Source of the DNA: Fimbriimonadaceae bacterium
Lineage (GTDB): Bacteria > Armatimonadota > Fimbriimonadia > Fimbriimonadales > Fimbriimonadaceae
NCBI GenBank assembly: GCA_019638775.1
Contig: JAHBTD010000002.1
Span: forward strand, 744,001 to 808,000
Length of the DNA stretch: 64,000 nt
Direction: 5' to 3'
The notes beneath the pieces are model-generated. The model was given only the letters and a program-made list of their open reading frames with translations, was not told the origin of the DNA and did not search any database. The position numbers were made by a program, and so were the translations under genes. Below, one piece after another: positions 52,261-62,152 of the stretch (position 1 is the stretch's first letter; every line of letters starts with the position of its first letter).

Positions 52261-52459
52261 CTCTGCCTACGGATTGTGCGCCTTTCCGGCGATCAAAGCT
52301 GGCACAACTTGGCGCCGGCCTGTCTTGTGAAGAAGAACTATCATGCTACAGGGTGTGCACGCATCTCACCACTCTCTTGCCCGATCGCCCAACCCTGTGG
52401 CTAAAACCAACGACTAAACTCACTTTCCAAGTGTACGACGATTCCTGCCGATCCAGGCA

Positions 52460-53335
52460 TCAGTCCAACCGACTAACATACTCACTCAAGCACTCCCCGA
52501 CCGAGCGCATACCTTCAACACCTTGGTCACGAAGCTTGGCATTGGAAAGCACGCTGTACTTCGGCCTCTGCGCGGGAGTCGGATAAGCCTCCGTCGGGAT
52601 CGGCTCAATCTCCACTTCCCTACTCTCCCTCAATTCCTCACGACAGTACGTCTCGATCGCCAGCTTGGCAAAGCCATGCCACGACATGACATCTTCGCCG
52701 GTTGCATGAAAAATCCCCGGCATCATCTCCTTCTCCGTTATATCGACCAGTGTGCGCGCAAGGTCGGCGGTGTAGGTGGGGCACCCGGTCTGGTCAGCAA
52801 CTACACGAAGCTGCTTCCCTGCCAGATAGGCGTTGATCATAGTTCTCGGGAAGCTCTTACCATTGGGACCGTATAGCCAGGATGTTCGCACGATCACACT
52901 GCTCGCATTCGCGGCCATAACACTCTGCTCCCCCGCCAACTTTGACCGCCCATAGACTCCGAGTGGATTCGTCTTGTCTGTCTCAGTATAAGGCTCTGTC
53001 TTAACGCCGTCGAACACAAAATCGGTCGAAACGTGGATCAACCGCACCCCAGCCATCTGACAAACGTTCGCCAAGTATCCCGGCCCAAGGGCGTTCACCG
53101 TCATGGCCTGGTCAGACTCCGACTCAGCCAAATCGACCGCCGTGTAAGCGGCACAGTTGATGCACCAACGGATGTTCTTACCAAACACGCCAGTCACGAC
53201 CTGAGCCACCGACTCGGGATTCGTAATATCAAGCTCGACAGAGGACGGAGCTGCAACCTCGTGCCGGCGCTTCTTCAGCTCGGCAACGACGTCCGACCCA
53301 AGCATTCCTGTTCCTCCGACGACGAGAAAGTTCAC
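52460..53335 (-). CDS. rmlD: dTDP-4-dehydrorhamnose reductase (RmlD-like)
   Basis: The GTG at 53335 starts directly at the Rossmann fold (NFLVVGGTGMLGSDVV); an upstream extension in frame is not supported by any homology. The 291-residue product has the SDR glycine motif, NCAAYTAVDLAESE, STDFVFDG, and the YxxxK catalytic pair (YGRSKLAGE). It makes dTDP-L-rhamnose for surface polysaccharide. No other rml gene is adjacent. The start lies beside a repeat element. Confidence 0.88.
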   Translation of the reverse strand: MNFLVVGGTGMLGSDVVAELKKRRHEVAAPSSVELDITNPESVAQVVTGVFGKNIRWCINCAAYTAVDLAESESDQAMTVNALGPGYLANVCQMAGVRLIHVSTDFVFDGVKTEPYTETDKTNPLGVYGRSKLAGEQSVMAANASSVIVRTSWLYGPNGKSFPRTMINAYLAGKQLRVVADQTGCPTYTADLARTLVDITEKEMMPGIFHATGEDVMSWHGFAKLAIETYCREELRESREVEIEPIPTEAYPTPAQRPKYSVLSNAKLRDQGVEGMRSVGECLSEYVSRLD

Positions 53336-53345
53336 GGGGATAGGA

Positions 53346-53520
53346 TACCGTTGATTGTAAAGATTGTAAGGAGTAAGGATGGTAAGGACGCTGACACGAA
53401 AAAGTGGGTGCTTTCTGGGGCCGTAGTACCGCGACAGTGTTCGTTCGATGCCTTCCTCGGCTGAATTCCCCGTGCTTGGACAATCCTTACTACCCTTACT
53501 CCTTACTACCCTTACGGCCC
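53346..53520. repeat. Inverted GTAAGGA-type repeat element in divergent promoter
   Basis: Left part (53347-53390) has GATTGTAAAGATTGTAAGGAGTAAGG-type units broken here for length; right part (53484-53516) has ACAATCCTTACTACCC and TTACTCCTTACTACCC units, the inverse of the left. The space between (about 93 bases) has no gene. It lies between divergent rmlD and gcvT starts. Confidence 0.7.
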
Positions 53521-53548
53521 AGCCGTCATCCCAGATATACTTCCCACC

Positions 53549-54655
53549 ATGTCCGAAACGATGGATGCCGCCAACCTCCGCACAGCCCTTTACGACGCTC
53601 ATTTGGCGCTGAACGCCCGAATGGTGCCCTTCACCGGTTACGACATGCCGGTTCAATACACGAGCATCATCGCCGAGTCGACTGCCGTCCGCGAAGGAGC
53701 GGGCATGTTCGACGTGAGCCACATGGCGCGGCTTTGGCTGAAGGGCGACCGCGTGGTCGAATTCCTGGAGCAGATCACCACCAACGACATCAGCAAGCTC
53801 ACCAACGGGCGCGGGCAGTATTCCCTGCTCCCCAACCTAAACGGCGGCCTGGTGGACGACATCATCGTGTACCGCATCACCGAGACCGTCTTCCGCATGG
53901 CCGTCAACGCGGCGAACCATGAGAAGGACGTGAACTGGATCAAGGCCGAGAACGAGCGCGGCGGCTACGGCGTGGAGATCACCGACGAGACCGACGACAC
54001 CGCGATGATCGCGGTGCAGGGCCCCAAGGCCGCCGAGATCATCGCCGGACTCAGCGACGCGGCGGAAGCCCTGAACGCGGCTCCGATGTTCGGCATCGTG
54101 GAGTGCAATATTGCCGGAGTTCCCTGCTTCGCGCCCCGGTCTGGCTATACGGGCGAGGACGGCTTTGAACTCGTCTGTCCGGCTTCGGGAGCCGTTCAGC
54201 TTTGGGATGCCCTGCTTGCGGCGGGGGTTGCAGCCTGCGGCCTGGGTTCGCGCGACGTTTTGCGCGTCGAAGCCGGACTGCCTCTGTATGGGCACGAACT
54301 GGGCGACGACATGTCCCCCATCTCGGCAGGCTTGGGCTGGGTCATCAGCAAGACCAAGAGCTTCAACAGTTCCGACGCCTTCAACAAAGACCGCGCCGAA
54401 GGCACCCCGACCAAGCTGCTCGGCGTCAAACTGGAGTCGAAGCGACTGACCATGCCGGGCATGAAGGTTTATCAGAACGGACAGGAGATCGGCGAACTGT
54501 CGTCGGGCGTGTATTCCCCGCTTCTGGAGTGCGGCATCGCCTTTGCCTTCTTGAAGGCGGATACGGAGCTGGACACGCCGTGCGAGGTGGACGTCCGGGG
54601 CAAGATGGAGCCTGGGACGGTGGTAAACAAGCGGTTCTTCAAGAGGGGAAAGTAG
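53549..54655 (+). CDS. gcvT: Glycine cleavage system aminomethyltransferase (T protein)
   Basis: A 368-residue GcvT. The N-terminal domain includes MVPFTGYDMPVQY, DVSHMARLWLKGDRV, and GGLVDDIIVYRITE; the folate-binding region has YTGEDGFELVCPA, with ARLEAGLPLYGHEL (here VLRVEAGLPLYGHEL) and the C-terminal beta-barrel domain. It releases ammonia from the methylamine on H protein, giving methylene-THF. H and P genes are not adjacent here. Confidence 0.95.
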   Translation: MSETMDAANLRTALYDAHLALNARMVPFTGYDMPVQYTSIIAESTAVREGAGMFDVSHMARLWLKGDRVVEFLEQITTNDISKLTNGRGQYSLLPNLNGGLVDDIIVYRITETVFRMAVNAANHEKDVNWIKAENERGGYGVEITDETDDTAMIAVQGPKAAEIIAGLSDAAEALNAAPMFGIVECNIAGVPCFAPRSGYTGEDGFELVCPASGAVQLWDALLAAGVAACGLGSRDVLRVEAGLPLYGHELGDDMSPISAGLGWVISKTKSFNSSDAFNKDRAEGTPTKLLGVKLESKRLTMPGMKVYQNGQEIGELSSGVYSPLLECGIAFAFLKADTELDTPCEVDVRGKMEPGTVVNKRFFKRGK

Positions 54656-54712
54656 GTTCCGTTTACGAAGCGATTAAGTGTTGAGTTTTGAGGACAGAAC
54701 GCCGAGCACCCT

Positions 54713-56272
54713 TTATCGCATTCCCTTCAGCGTCTTTGCCGCCGTTACTTCCCGCAAGAAGATCAGCCCGCGATAGAATTCACCCGCTTTGAGTGGCCCC
54801 ACATAAGCGCCGCTTCGAGTGGAATCATAGTTGGATCCGATATTCCTTGTCGTATGCGCGGACAACAGCCACGTATGCAAAGCAGGCGTAGCACAGTTGA
54901 TAAAGAATGCAGAGTGCTTCACCTTGCTCAGCGTCCTATCCAGCGTCCCACCCGATTCAAGATCGACAGTAAATGAAACGAGAGGCCTCCAGCCAGTATC
55001 TGGATCATACTGGCCTCTTGCGACAAAAGAACCGGCTCCAAAAGCAAATCCTATCGGATAGTAGCGCTTCCCAATTCTACGATTGAGTTCTGTTCCGCAT
55101 GATTCGGGCAGCGGGGCTTCCGTTCTCGCTATGTGATAGTTGTGCCCCCAGAGCATCGCTTTCTTTTTGGGCAGATACTTTTCCACCGCCCAGATGGTGT
55201 TTTCAGCCATAAAAACATCGCGCGGATTCTGCTTGATTGCTGCGAGATATTTGGGAAGATAGATCATGAAATCGAGCACAATAGCTACGTTCTTGTAATC
55301 CTCTTCAAACATCTTTCGAAGTTGGCCCTGTTCTCGAATCTGCGCGACACCCTTTATAAGCTTGTCGACATCATAGGTAGGCTCGATCACCGATCTTGTG
55401 GAAGACTTGACGATGTCGATGGCGTAGCGTGCCTCCTCAGGAAGTGATTTTGCATCCTCTTGGATAGCGTCAATGCGGTTTTTGAGAGTTGCAAACGGCT
55501 CCATTGCCATATCTCTAACTTCGTAAAAGTCATCAATCACAACCGACTGCTGCTGCAGCTCATCCGCCTGTACAAAGACGCGTGCGCACTGCTTAAAGAA
55601 AGTCGCTCGCTCTTTGCCCAGCAATTCCTCAACTTTCGGCAAAGCGTCTTTGACAATCTGGTCCAGCTCGTTCAGCGCCGCTTCTCGCCCCTTCTCGTGG
55701 CGGACCCGGGGAAACCAAAGCAGGTCTTCAACGATCTGTCCGCCGATCTTGGCATCCTTCAGCGTCTGAACGATAGAGTCCAACGCACCCTCGCGATCCT
55801 GCATGTCCACGCCGACGATCCTCAGCTTGCTCTTGTGCTTTGCATCGGCGTTGTAAGCGCGCATCCACTTGACGAGGTCCAGAACCTCTTCGGTCGACCA
55901 CGTCCAGAATCCCTGCGCCTTCAAAGCCTCTGCCGGATCGCCTTCTCCTGAGGTCACATACCGATCAAGTGCCACACAGCCAGGCACACTCGCTTCTAGG
56001 GCCAAGGTCGTATAGCCCATTCTCTCAACTAGGAATTGAAAGAGTCTCGCCTTCGTCTCGAAAATCTCTCGCGAGCCGTGAGTACACTCACCCGCTCCAA
56101 CGATAGTCACACTTCCCAATAACTTTTCTAGAGGGGCAAACTCCTTCCAGGACCCTTTTGAGGCACTGCCACCTAGAGGGACGCACGCCTTCTCCAATGC
56201 CGCGAGGATCACCGGTTCATCCGTGCGTACGCCGATGGCTATCGAAACGGAGCATAGGAGTGGCAGCAGCAT
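54713..56272 (-). CDS. Erythromycin esterase-like protein
   Basis: A 519-residue protein of the Ere family. A short signal-like segment (MLLPLLCSVSIAIGV) opens it. The family block VGAGECTHGSREIFETKARLFQFLVERMGYTTLALEAS carries the active-site His/Glu; GHNYHIART near residue 375 is the second conserved block. In characterised Ere proteins this opens macrolide lactone rings, but many relatives have other substrates. The start is 16 codons from the hydrophobic stretch; no resistance gene context surrounds it. Confidence 0.82.
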   Translation of the reverse strand: MLLPLLCSVSIAIGVRTDEPVILAALEKACVPLGGSASKGSWKEFAPLEKLLGSVTIVGAGECTHGSREIFETKARLFQFLVERMGYTTLALEASVPGCVALDRYVTSGEGDPAEALKAQGFWTWSTEEVLDLVKWMRAYNADAKHKSKLRIVGVDMQDREGALDSIVQTLKDAKIGGQIVEDLLWFPRVRHEKGREAALNELDQIVKDALPKVEELLGKERATFFKQCARVFVQADELQQQSVVIDDFYEVRDMAMEPFATLKNRIDAIQEDAKSLPEEARYAIDIVKSSTRSVIEPTYDVDKLIKGVAQIREQGQLRKMFEEDYKNVAIVLDFMIYLPKYLAAIKQNPRDVFMAENTIWAVEKYLPKKKAMLWGHNYHIARTEAPLPESCGTELNRRIGKRYYPIGFAFGAGSFVARGQYDPDTGWRPLVSFTVDLESGGTLDRTLSKVKHSAFFINCATPALHTWLLSAHTTRNIGSNYDSTRSGAYVGPLKAGEFYRGLIFLREVTAAKTLKGMR

Positions 56273-56328
56273 CTATTGAATTATGGGCCAGGTTCTTAGT
56301 TCATGCAAACCAGTCAGAACAAATAGAA

Positions 56329-56364
56329 AGCCCTCCCTCATCAGAAGCGACGAGGGAGGGCTTC
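56329..56364 (-). terminator. Rho-independent terminator after the S9 peptidase gene
   Basis: A 12-bp stem (AAGCCCTCCCTC with GAGGGAGGGCTT), loop of 12 bases, with a U-rich stretch on the minus side. It lies 20 bases past the stop of the minus-strand S9 peptidase. Confidence 0.8.
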
Positions 56365-56383
56365 TTTATCCAGCGCTTATTCG

Positions 56384-58939
56384 CTACCTTCCCCCTTTGT
56401 CCTTCATCTCGGCATTGCGAGAGTAGTCATCTCCTAAGAGATGCTGTGCAAAATACTCCCAACTCATTTGCTGGAAATATCCGCTATACGGGCCAAAGCC
56501 GTGAGCCTGCCCCGGCATCAACATAAAGTCGAACCGCTTGTTCGCTTTTATCAGCTCGTTCGCAAGGCGGATAGAGCCTGCGGGGTGAACGTTGTTGTCC
56601 ATGTCGCCATGAACGATCAGCAATTTGCCGCGCAGATTCGGTGCAAGCTCCTGAGTTGTCGGGACCTTGATTTCGAACTTGGTCTCGATCGCCGGTGCGT
56701 CGAAGAACTGCTCCCAGAAGACCTCATCGGGTGAAGGGCCAAACTCGTCTCCTCCTCCACCACGGCCTCCGCCGCCACCACCGCGTCCACCGCGACCGCC
56801 ACCTTGACCGGTACCCTGACCGCCGGTCCCGCCAGTCTGCTGGTTCACTGCAACTTCTCGCAAGCCGTGATGCTGCTCGCTCCAGTTCCAGTTATAGATG
56901 TTGTTGTCGTGGTTGCCCGCCGACGACACTCCTACCTTGAAAAAGTCGTTGTACGGCGGGAGCATCATCGCGGCAGCAGTCATAAAGCCACCACCCGAGT
57001 GTCCGTATATACCGATGCGGTTGATGTCGATCCAGCTGTACTTGGCAGCCAGCTGCTCGACTCCTGCCTTCTTGTCGGCAAGGCCATAGTCGCGCAGGTT
57101 GTAGTAGCCAAAGCTGTGATAGGCGTTTGACCGTGATGGGTTGCCGCCACGGTTTCCGATCTGGATCACGATAAACCCAAGCTGTGCTAGCTGCTGAGTC
57201 GAGCTATAGGCCGAGAAGTTCGCGGTCACGCTCTCGGTCTGCGGGCCAGGATAGACGTTCAGGATGATGGGATATTTCTTGCTTGGGTTGAAGTCAAACG
57301 GCTTCCAAATGTTGCCGTAGATATTCGTCGTTGCGTCAGCTGCCTTGACCACAAAGGTCTCGGGCATCTTCCAGCCCGTCTCCATCAATCGGGACAAGTC
57401 CGTTTGCTCCAGAGCCATGATTACAGACCCCTTGGAATCGCGTACGACCGCTGTGGGCGCCATGTCAACACGGGTAGCGTTGTCCACGATGTACTGCTTG
57501 CTCGTTGAAAGCCGGGAGCTGTGGTTCGCGTCGCCAGCATCCAAAAGGGTTAACCCAGTGCCATCAAGATTGACCCGATAGAGATGGGTGTAGTAGGGGT
57601 TCTCTCCACGCTCGCGGCCTACAGCCGTGAACCACACCATGTTCTTTTCTTTATCAACGTCAACAACGCTCTCCACTCGGAAAGCCCCTCGTGTGAGCTG
57701 CTGCTTGAGCTTCCCATCGGGGCCGTAGAGATACAAATGTCCCCAACCAGAGCGCTCAGACCACCAGACGAAGTCCTCACCCATCTTGTCATTGACCAGA
57801 TAGCGCATGTTCGAGGTCATCTCAAAAACCTCAAGGAATGCGTTCTCAACCGACTCTGTCAGCAATTCTGTGATCTTTCCCGTAGCCGGATCAAGATCGA
57901 CCAAATCGGCGTTTCTCTGAAGGCGGTCACGTCGTAACATCCGAATCTTGTCGGACTTGTCTGACCAATCGGGACGAATAATGGACTGATCTTTGAACTT
58001 GGAGATGTCCATCTTCTTAAGCTGCTTGTCCGCACGATTAAACACGAAGAACTCCTGGATCGTTATGTCGGGGTCACCCGGCATCGCGTACTTGTATTCC
58101 AAGAGAGTCGGTCGAGGATCGGCGATATTGTTCACAAGCCAAAGAGGCTTAACCTTTCTCGAATCGGATCGCATGATGTAGAACCAATTCGAATCGGGAG
58201 ACCAAGAGACATTAGCTCGAACCCGCTTTTCGTTGGGAACAGGTGGAGGCGTTCCACCGATCACACGCTGCGAGCCTGATCCGGTAGCTGAGCCAAAGCT
58301 GTAATACTCCTCACCGTCTTTGGTCAGCTGGATCGGCTCCTGCTCTTTGTTGTCGACGATTTCGACATAGTACAGGTTGTGATCCATCGCATAGACGCAC
58401 GCTTTCTTGTCTGGCGAGTAGTTTCGGAAGTTCGGCAGCGGTCGCGGCTCGGGCTTGATATCCTCGATCTTTGTAAGTGTCTCTTTGTCAAGATCGTATT
58501 CGTATCGAACTCTCTCAACCACAAACCGTATCGCGTTCGTTTTCTCTTGGAACTCGACATCCGTAAACGGCAGGTTGCTCGCCTCATACGGCTTCTTGAC
58601 TGCCTCTGACAGCAGTTCCGCCATCTTGACGTGGTCAAACAAGGGCCGTTTGATCTTCGCCTTGGGGTTCACAAAATGGAAAGTGACCCCATCGCCATCG
58701 CGCCATGTGTACCAAAAGTTGTCGGTCTTGCCGATAAATCTCGGATTTACCGAAGTGCTCCCAACATACAGATTGATGTTTTGGGGAGAAAACCGGTTTG
58801 CAAGCTCCCAGTTGGCATTGTTCTGGCCCACCGCCAGAGCTGTCAACTGGAAAAGACACAAAGCAAGGAGAGATGCTGGCTTCATACGAAGCGAACCCGG
58901 CTTAAGCCGGGCTTGGGATGCAATTGAATTCTTCGACAT
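56384..58939 (-). CDS. S9-family (dipeptidyl peptidase IV-like) serine peptidase
   Basis: An 851-residue secreted peptidase. Signal peptide region begins either at residue 1 or more likely at Met19 (ATG 58885, MKPASLLALCLFQLTALAVGQ). An N-terminal beta-propeller (about 60-540) precedes an alpha/beta-hydrolase domain with the nucleophile in GIYGHSGGGFM (about 640-650), Asp in IVHGDMDNNVHPAGS and His in PGQAHGFG near the end. It removes dipeptides from peptide N-termini or acts on related peptides. A Gly/Arg-rich run (about residues 705-735) lies between nucleophile and acid. A 16-bp palindrome (CCCGGCTTAAGCCGGG, 58896-58911) sits in the N-terminal coding region. Confidence 0.9.
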   Translation of the reverse strand: MSKNSIASQARLKPGSLRMKPASLLALCLFQLTALAVGQNNANWELANRFSPQNINLYVGSTSVNPRFIGKTDNFWYTWRDGDGVTFHFVNPKAKIKRPLFDHVKMAELLSEAVKKPYEASNLPFTDVEFQEKTNAIRFVVERVRYEYDLDKETLTKIEDIKPEPRPLPNFRNYSPDKKACVYAMDHNLYYVEIVDNKEQEPIQLTKDGEEYYSFGSATGSGSQRVIGGTPPPVPNEKRVRANVSWSPDSNWFYIMRSDSRKVKPLWLVNNIADPRPTLLEYKYAMPGDPDITIQEFFVFNRADKQLKKMDISKFKDQSIIRPDWSDKSDKIRMLRRDRLQRNADLVDLDPATGKITELLTESVENAFLEVFEMTSNMRYLVNDKMGEDFVWWSERSGWGHLYLYGPDGKLKQQLTRGAFRVESVVDVDKEKNMVWFTAVGRERGENPYYTHLYRVNLDGTGLTLLDAGDANHSSRLSTSKQYIVDNATRVDMAPTAVVRDSKGSVIMALEQTDLSRLMETGWKMPETFVVKAADATTNIYGNIWKPFDFNPSKKYPIILNVYPGPQTESVTANFSAYSSTQQLAQLGFIVIQIGNRGGNPSRSNAYHSFGYYNLRDYGLADKKAGVEQLAAKYSWIDINRIGIYGHSGGGFMTAAAMMLPPYNDFFKVGVSSAGNHDNNIYNWNWSEQHHGLREVAVNQQTGGTGGQGTGQGGGRGGRGGGGGGRGGGGDEFGPSPDEVFWEQFFDAPAIETKFEIKVPTTQELAPNLRGKLLIVHGDMDNNVHPAGSIRLANELIKANKRFDFMLMPGQAHGFGPYSGYFQQMSWEYFAQHLLGDDYSRNAEMKDKGGR

Positions 58940-59181
58940 ACGCTAACCACCCATGAAGTGCTCAACAGATTTCAGCATAGCCCAAAACTCCCCATTTGAG
59001 GCTATCTGAGAGAGACAGTCACAAAATACGCACATTCAGGGCCTGTTCATCTCCAAACCCCTGTAGAAATGCGAGGACGTGCCGATACCACTGATAAGCC
59101 GACTTAGAAGTAGTTGGCTCGAAGTTCCAAGGATGCGGAACTTGATTCAGCTAAGGACAGCGCAGACGGTGGATATCAGTC

Positions 59182-59559
59182 GTGCGCATACTGGACAACC
59201 TATTTGGACCCCATATCGATAACCTCAGCGATGCCTTGCATAAGGCGTCGGAGAGGCACGGGCTGTTGGCAGAAAACCTTGCCAACGTCAATACGCCTGG
59301 CTACAAGCGTAAGGATATGGACTTCAACATCGTTCTCAAGGGTGAGCAAAAGAAGCTCCTGCTTGCGGATAACGATCTCCATTCTCGACGGTTTGTAAAC
59401 GGAGCCGAGAACGCGAGCGTTCGCGTTGACGGCAGCAGCGTCGACCTTGAAAAAGAGGTCATGTCCATTGCCGAAACGGAACTCCGCTACCAGGCACTCA
59501 CCGACTTCACCAATCGCTATTTCAGCGGTCTGCGCAACGTTATTAGGGAGGGCAAATAA
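59182..59559 (+). CDS. flgB: Flagellar basal-body rod protein FlgB
   Basis: A 125-residue rod protein from GTG 59182. The N-terminal rod motif includes LLAENLANVNTPGYKRKDMDF (about residues 28-48), the standard flgB/flgC signature. The C-terminus (ELRYQALTDFTNRYFSGLRNVIREGK) is the matching coiled half. It is the first gene of a flagellar operon; the proximal rod subunit, exported by the type III system. Stop overlaps flgC start (TAATG). Confidence 0.95.
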   Translation: MRILDNLFGPHIDNLSDALHKASERHGLLAENLANVNTPGYKRKDMDFNIVLKGEQKKLLLADNDLHSRRFVNGAENASVRVDGSSVDLEKEVMSIAETELRYQALTDFTNRYFSGLRNVIREGK

Positions 59560-59951
59560 TGTCACCAATCAGCCGCGCCATGCGCATTAGCTCCTCCGGT
59601 CTCACCGCCGAGCGGTTCCGGATGGATGTGATCTCCAGCAACATCGCCAACGCAAACTCCGTTGGCATCAAAGGCCAAGACCCGTATCGACGTCGCGACG
59701 TCGTTCTCGAAGCCGGGACAGACGGTGTCCAGATCGTAAAGATCCAAGAGGACGATGCTCCCTTCCGTACGGAGTACGACCCCAATAACGAAAACGCCGA
59801 TGCTGAGGGATTCGTGAAGTACTCGAACGTTCAGCCTATCTACGAGATGGTGAACATGATCTCCGCAACCCGTGCATACGAAGCAAACTTGGCCGCATTT
59901 AACACGGCTAAGGGAATGGCCAAAGCCGCCTTGAATATCGGAAAGATGTAA
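59559..59951 (+). CDS. flgC: Flagellar basal-body rod protein FlgC
   Basis: A 130-residue rod protein. N-terminal SSGLTAERFRMDVISSNIANANS and C-terminal YSNVQPIYEMVNMISATRAYEANLAAFNTAKGMAKAAL are the FlgC signatures. It forms the proximal rod with FlgB and FliE. Overlaps flgB by one base. Confidence 0.95.
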   Translation: MSPISRAMRISSSGLTAERFRMDVISSNIANANSVGIKGQDPYRRRDVVLEAGTDGVQIVKIQEDDAPFRTEYDPNNENADAEGFVKYSNVQPIYEMVNMISATRAYEANLAAFNTAKGMAKAALNIGKM

Positions 59952-59990
59952 GTAGTGAGCAGTAGTAGCTAACAGCAAAGAGAAAACGTC

Positions 59991-60293
59991 ATGAGAATCC
60001 AAGACCTCGCAGCCCAATTCGACACAAGCCGACTTGAGAACCTCAAGCCGAAGGTCGATGGCGGCGAGAATAGCGACGACTTCGCAAACACTCTGATGGA
60101 CGTCCTGAAGGAAGTGAACGAGTCTCAGCTCAACGCTAGAGACAAGCAAAACGCCTTTATGACGGGTCAGAACGTGGATCTAAGTGACGTAATGATTGCC
60201 GCAGAGCGTGCGGGAATTGCAATGCAGTTGACGATGCAGGTGCGCAATAAGCTCCTGGAAGCGTATCAAGAGATTGCAAGAACCCAGATCTAG
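59991..60293 (+). CDS. fliE: Flagellar hook-basal body complex protein FliE
   Basis: A 100-residue FliE. The C-terminal half, LSDVMIAAERAGIAMQLTMQVRNKLLEAYQEIART, is the family's conserved block joining the MS ring to the rod. 39 bp after flgC, before fliF. Confidence 0.94.
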   Translation: MRIQDLAAQFDTSRLENLKPKVDGGENSDDFANTLMDVLKEVNESQLNARDKQNAFMTGQNVDLSDVMIAAERAGIAMQLTMQVRNKLLEAYQEIARTQI

Positions 60294-60409
60294 GCAATTG
60301 ACGGATGATGATGTGCGATTGGTGATTTCGGGACTGGTTCCTTAAGTCGTGAATGGCAAGTCATATTTCGATTTCGTCGCCCGATCCGCATAGGAAGAAA
60401 TCCTAAGCC

Positions 60410-62152
60410 ATGGGCGGAATCTTTATTAAAATCAGAGCCTGGTGGGAAACAGCCGATCGCACACAGCGGGTTGTCTCCATCTTTGGCAGTGCGTTCCTCG
60501 TTCTCTTACTTGGAGCAACATTCTTCATCTCGACGCGGCCTAAAATGGCGGTGGCGTATGGTGGCCTCGACCCCGCGACGATGGGCAAAGTCGTCGCCGA
60601 AATACAAGGCATGGGGATCGGGGTTGAATATGACACGGTCAGCGGCACGGTTCGAGTCCCCGATAACAAGCTTGATGAAGTCAAGACGCGGCTAGCAACA
60701 TCCGGCGCGGCCCCAACTTCAAGCCACATCGGGAATGAGGCTCTCGGAAACATCAGCTTGATGACCTCCTCCGATGTTGAGAAAGCACGACTCGTCGCCA
60801 TTCAGCAAGGGGAGATCGCCCGTGCCCTCGAAGGACTAGAGAACGTTAGCGCCGCAACCGTCATCATCAACCCTGGTGAGAAGGGCAAGTTCGCCGTCGA
60901 AGATGTGCCAGCCTCGGCAAGCGTGACAATCACGCCCAAGGGCGGCTATGACATCGGAGGCGACAACGCCCAGGCCATGGCTGCTCTCGTGGCACGCGCC
61001 GTGCCTGGACTGAATAAGAAAGATGTGGTGATCCTCGGATCGGATGGATCGCAGCTCTTCGACGGCAGTCAAGAAGGAATCCAAGGCGCCGCAAACAAGA
61101 AGATTTCTGCCGAAGTCTCTGCCGCGCGAAAAATGCGCGGAGAGCTCCAGCAGGTTCTCGACCGATGGTGCGGCCCAGGCCAAACGCTGATCACAACCCG
61201 CGTGGAAATGGACTGGGACGAGACCCAGGAAGAGTCCGTTGTTTATCAGCGAGCTGAAGAGCCTGGAAGTGTCAGCCAAGTCACCGAGACCGTTGGAGAC
61301 GGCGGATCGACGGCTGGATCGACGGGCGGACCTGCCGGTGCAACCGCCAATACGACTCCCCCAAATACGACCGGAACGGGCACGACAAACTCTGGCTACT
61401 CCGGAACCCAAAAGAAAGAAGATTATCGATACAACTCCAAAACCACCAAGAAGGAGAAGACTCCCGGTGCAGTTACCAATGTCGCTCTGAGTGTGGTTAT
61501 CAACTCCGCAACGCCGAAGCCAAAGCCGGGACAAAAGCCAGAGGATGTGATTCAGCCCCCTTCCAGGGAAGCGGTTGAGCAGTTCCTCAATGGACACCTT
61601 GGGCTCGTCAAAGTCGGCAACGACTACCAACTCAAGAACGCAGGCAAAGACTCTCCAACCTACAGCGTCACAGTAGTCGAATCGGCATTTCATCCCGTCG
61701 ATAACACGGCTGTCTCAACGGCTGCTGCCCAAGAACGAACTCAGCAGTTGTTCTCACTCCTCCCAATCGCCGCCCTCTTCATCGTCGCGTTTGTCGTGCT
61801 GAAAGCAATTGCCAAAGTCGCCAAGACCAAGGACGTCGTCGTGACCGCGATGGCCGGAGGACATGTACTGCAATCGGGCGGTACCGCCGCCCTAACGATG
61901 GGGAGTGGAAGCCGGTCGCTTGCCCCTCTCGCTCCTGGAGAAACCGAGGAGCTTGCAGAGGATGAGACGTGGGTCGAGGAAGAAGACGAAGAGACCCAAA
62001 AGCCAGTTCGCAAGAAGAAGAAGAAAGTCGATGTAGGTGAGATCGACGAAAAACTCAACATCCCTCTCGAGCAGATTCGAAAGATGGCCGAAGAGCGACC
62101 CGATACCGTTGCCCTGCTGCTTAAGAGCTGGCTCACGGAGGAACGACGATGA
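60410..62152 (+). CDS. fliF: Flagellar MS-ring protein FliF
   Basis: A 580-residue MS-ring protein. A first transmembrane helix near residues 22-43 (VVSIFGSAFLVLLLGATFFI), ring-building domains containing VEYDTVSGTVRVPDNKLDEVKTRLA and ARALEGLENVSAATVIINPGE, a Thr/Gly-rich region, a second helix near 450-467 (SLLPIAALFIVAFVVLKAI), and the acidic/basic C-tail with a FliG-binding helix (LNIPLEQIRKMAEERPDTVALLLKSWL). It forms the first ring of the motor. Its stop overlaps fliG by four bases. Confidence 0.95.
   Translation: MGGIFIKIRAWWETADRTQRVVSIFGSAFLVLLLGATFFISTRPKMAVAYGGLDPATMGKVVAEIQGMGIGVEYDTVSGTVRVPDNKLDEVKTRLATSGAAPTSSHIGNEALGNISLMTSSDVEKARLVAIQQGEIARALEGLENVSAATVIINPGEKGKFAVEDVPASASVTITPKGGYDIGGDNAQAMAALVARAVPGLNKKDVVILGSDGSQLFDGSQEGIQGAANKKISAEVSAARKMRGELQQVLDRWCGPGQTLITTRVEMDWDETQEESVVYQRAEEPGSVSQVTETVGDGGSTAGSTGGPAGATANTTPPNTTGTGTTNSGYSGTQKKEDYRYNSKTTKKEKTPGAVTNVALSVVINSATPKPKPGQKPEDVIQPPSREAVEQFLNGHLGLVKVGNDYQLKNAGKDSPTYSVTVVESAFHPVDNTAVSTAAAQERTQQLFSLLPIAALFIVAFVVLKAIAKVAKTKDVVVTAMAGGHVLQSGGTAALTMGSGSRSLAPLAPGETEELAEDETWVEEEDEETQKPVRKKKKKVDVGEIDEKLNIPLEQIRKMAEERPDTVALLLKSWLTEERR

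Noticed and set aside
60836-61693. A 285-residue minus-strand frame over fliF
   Set aside because: Lies fully within a confident flagellar gene and has no motif.
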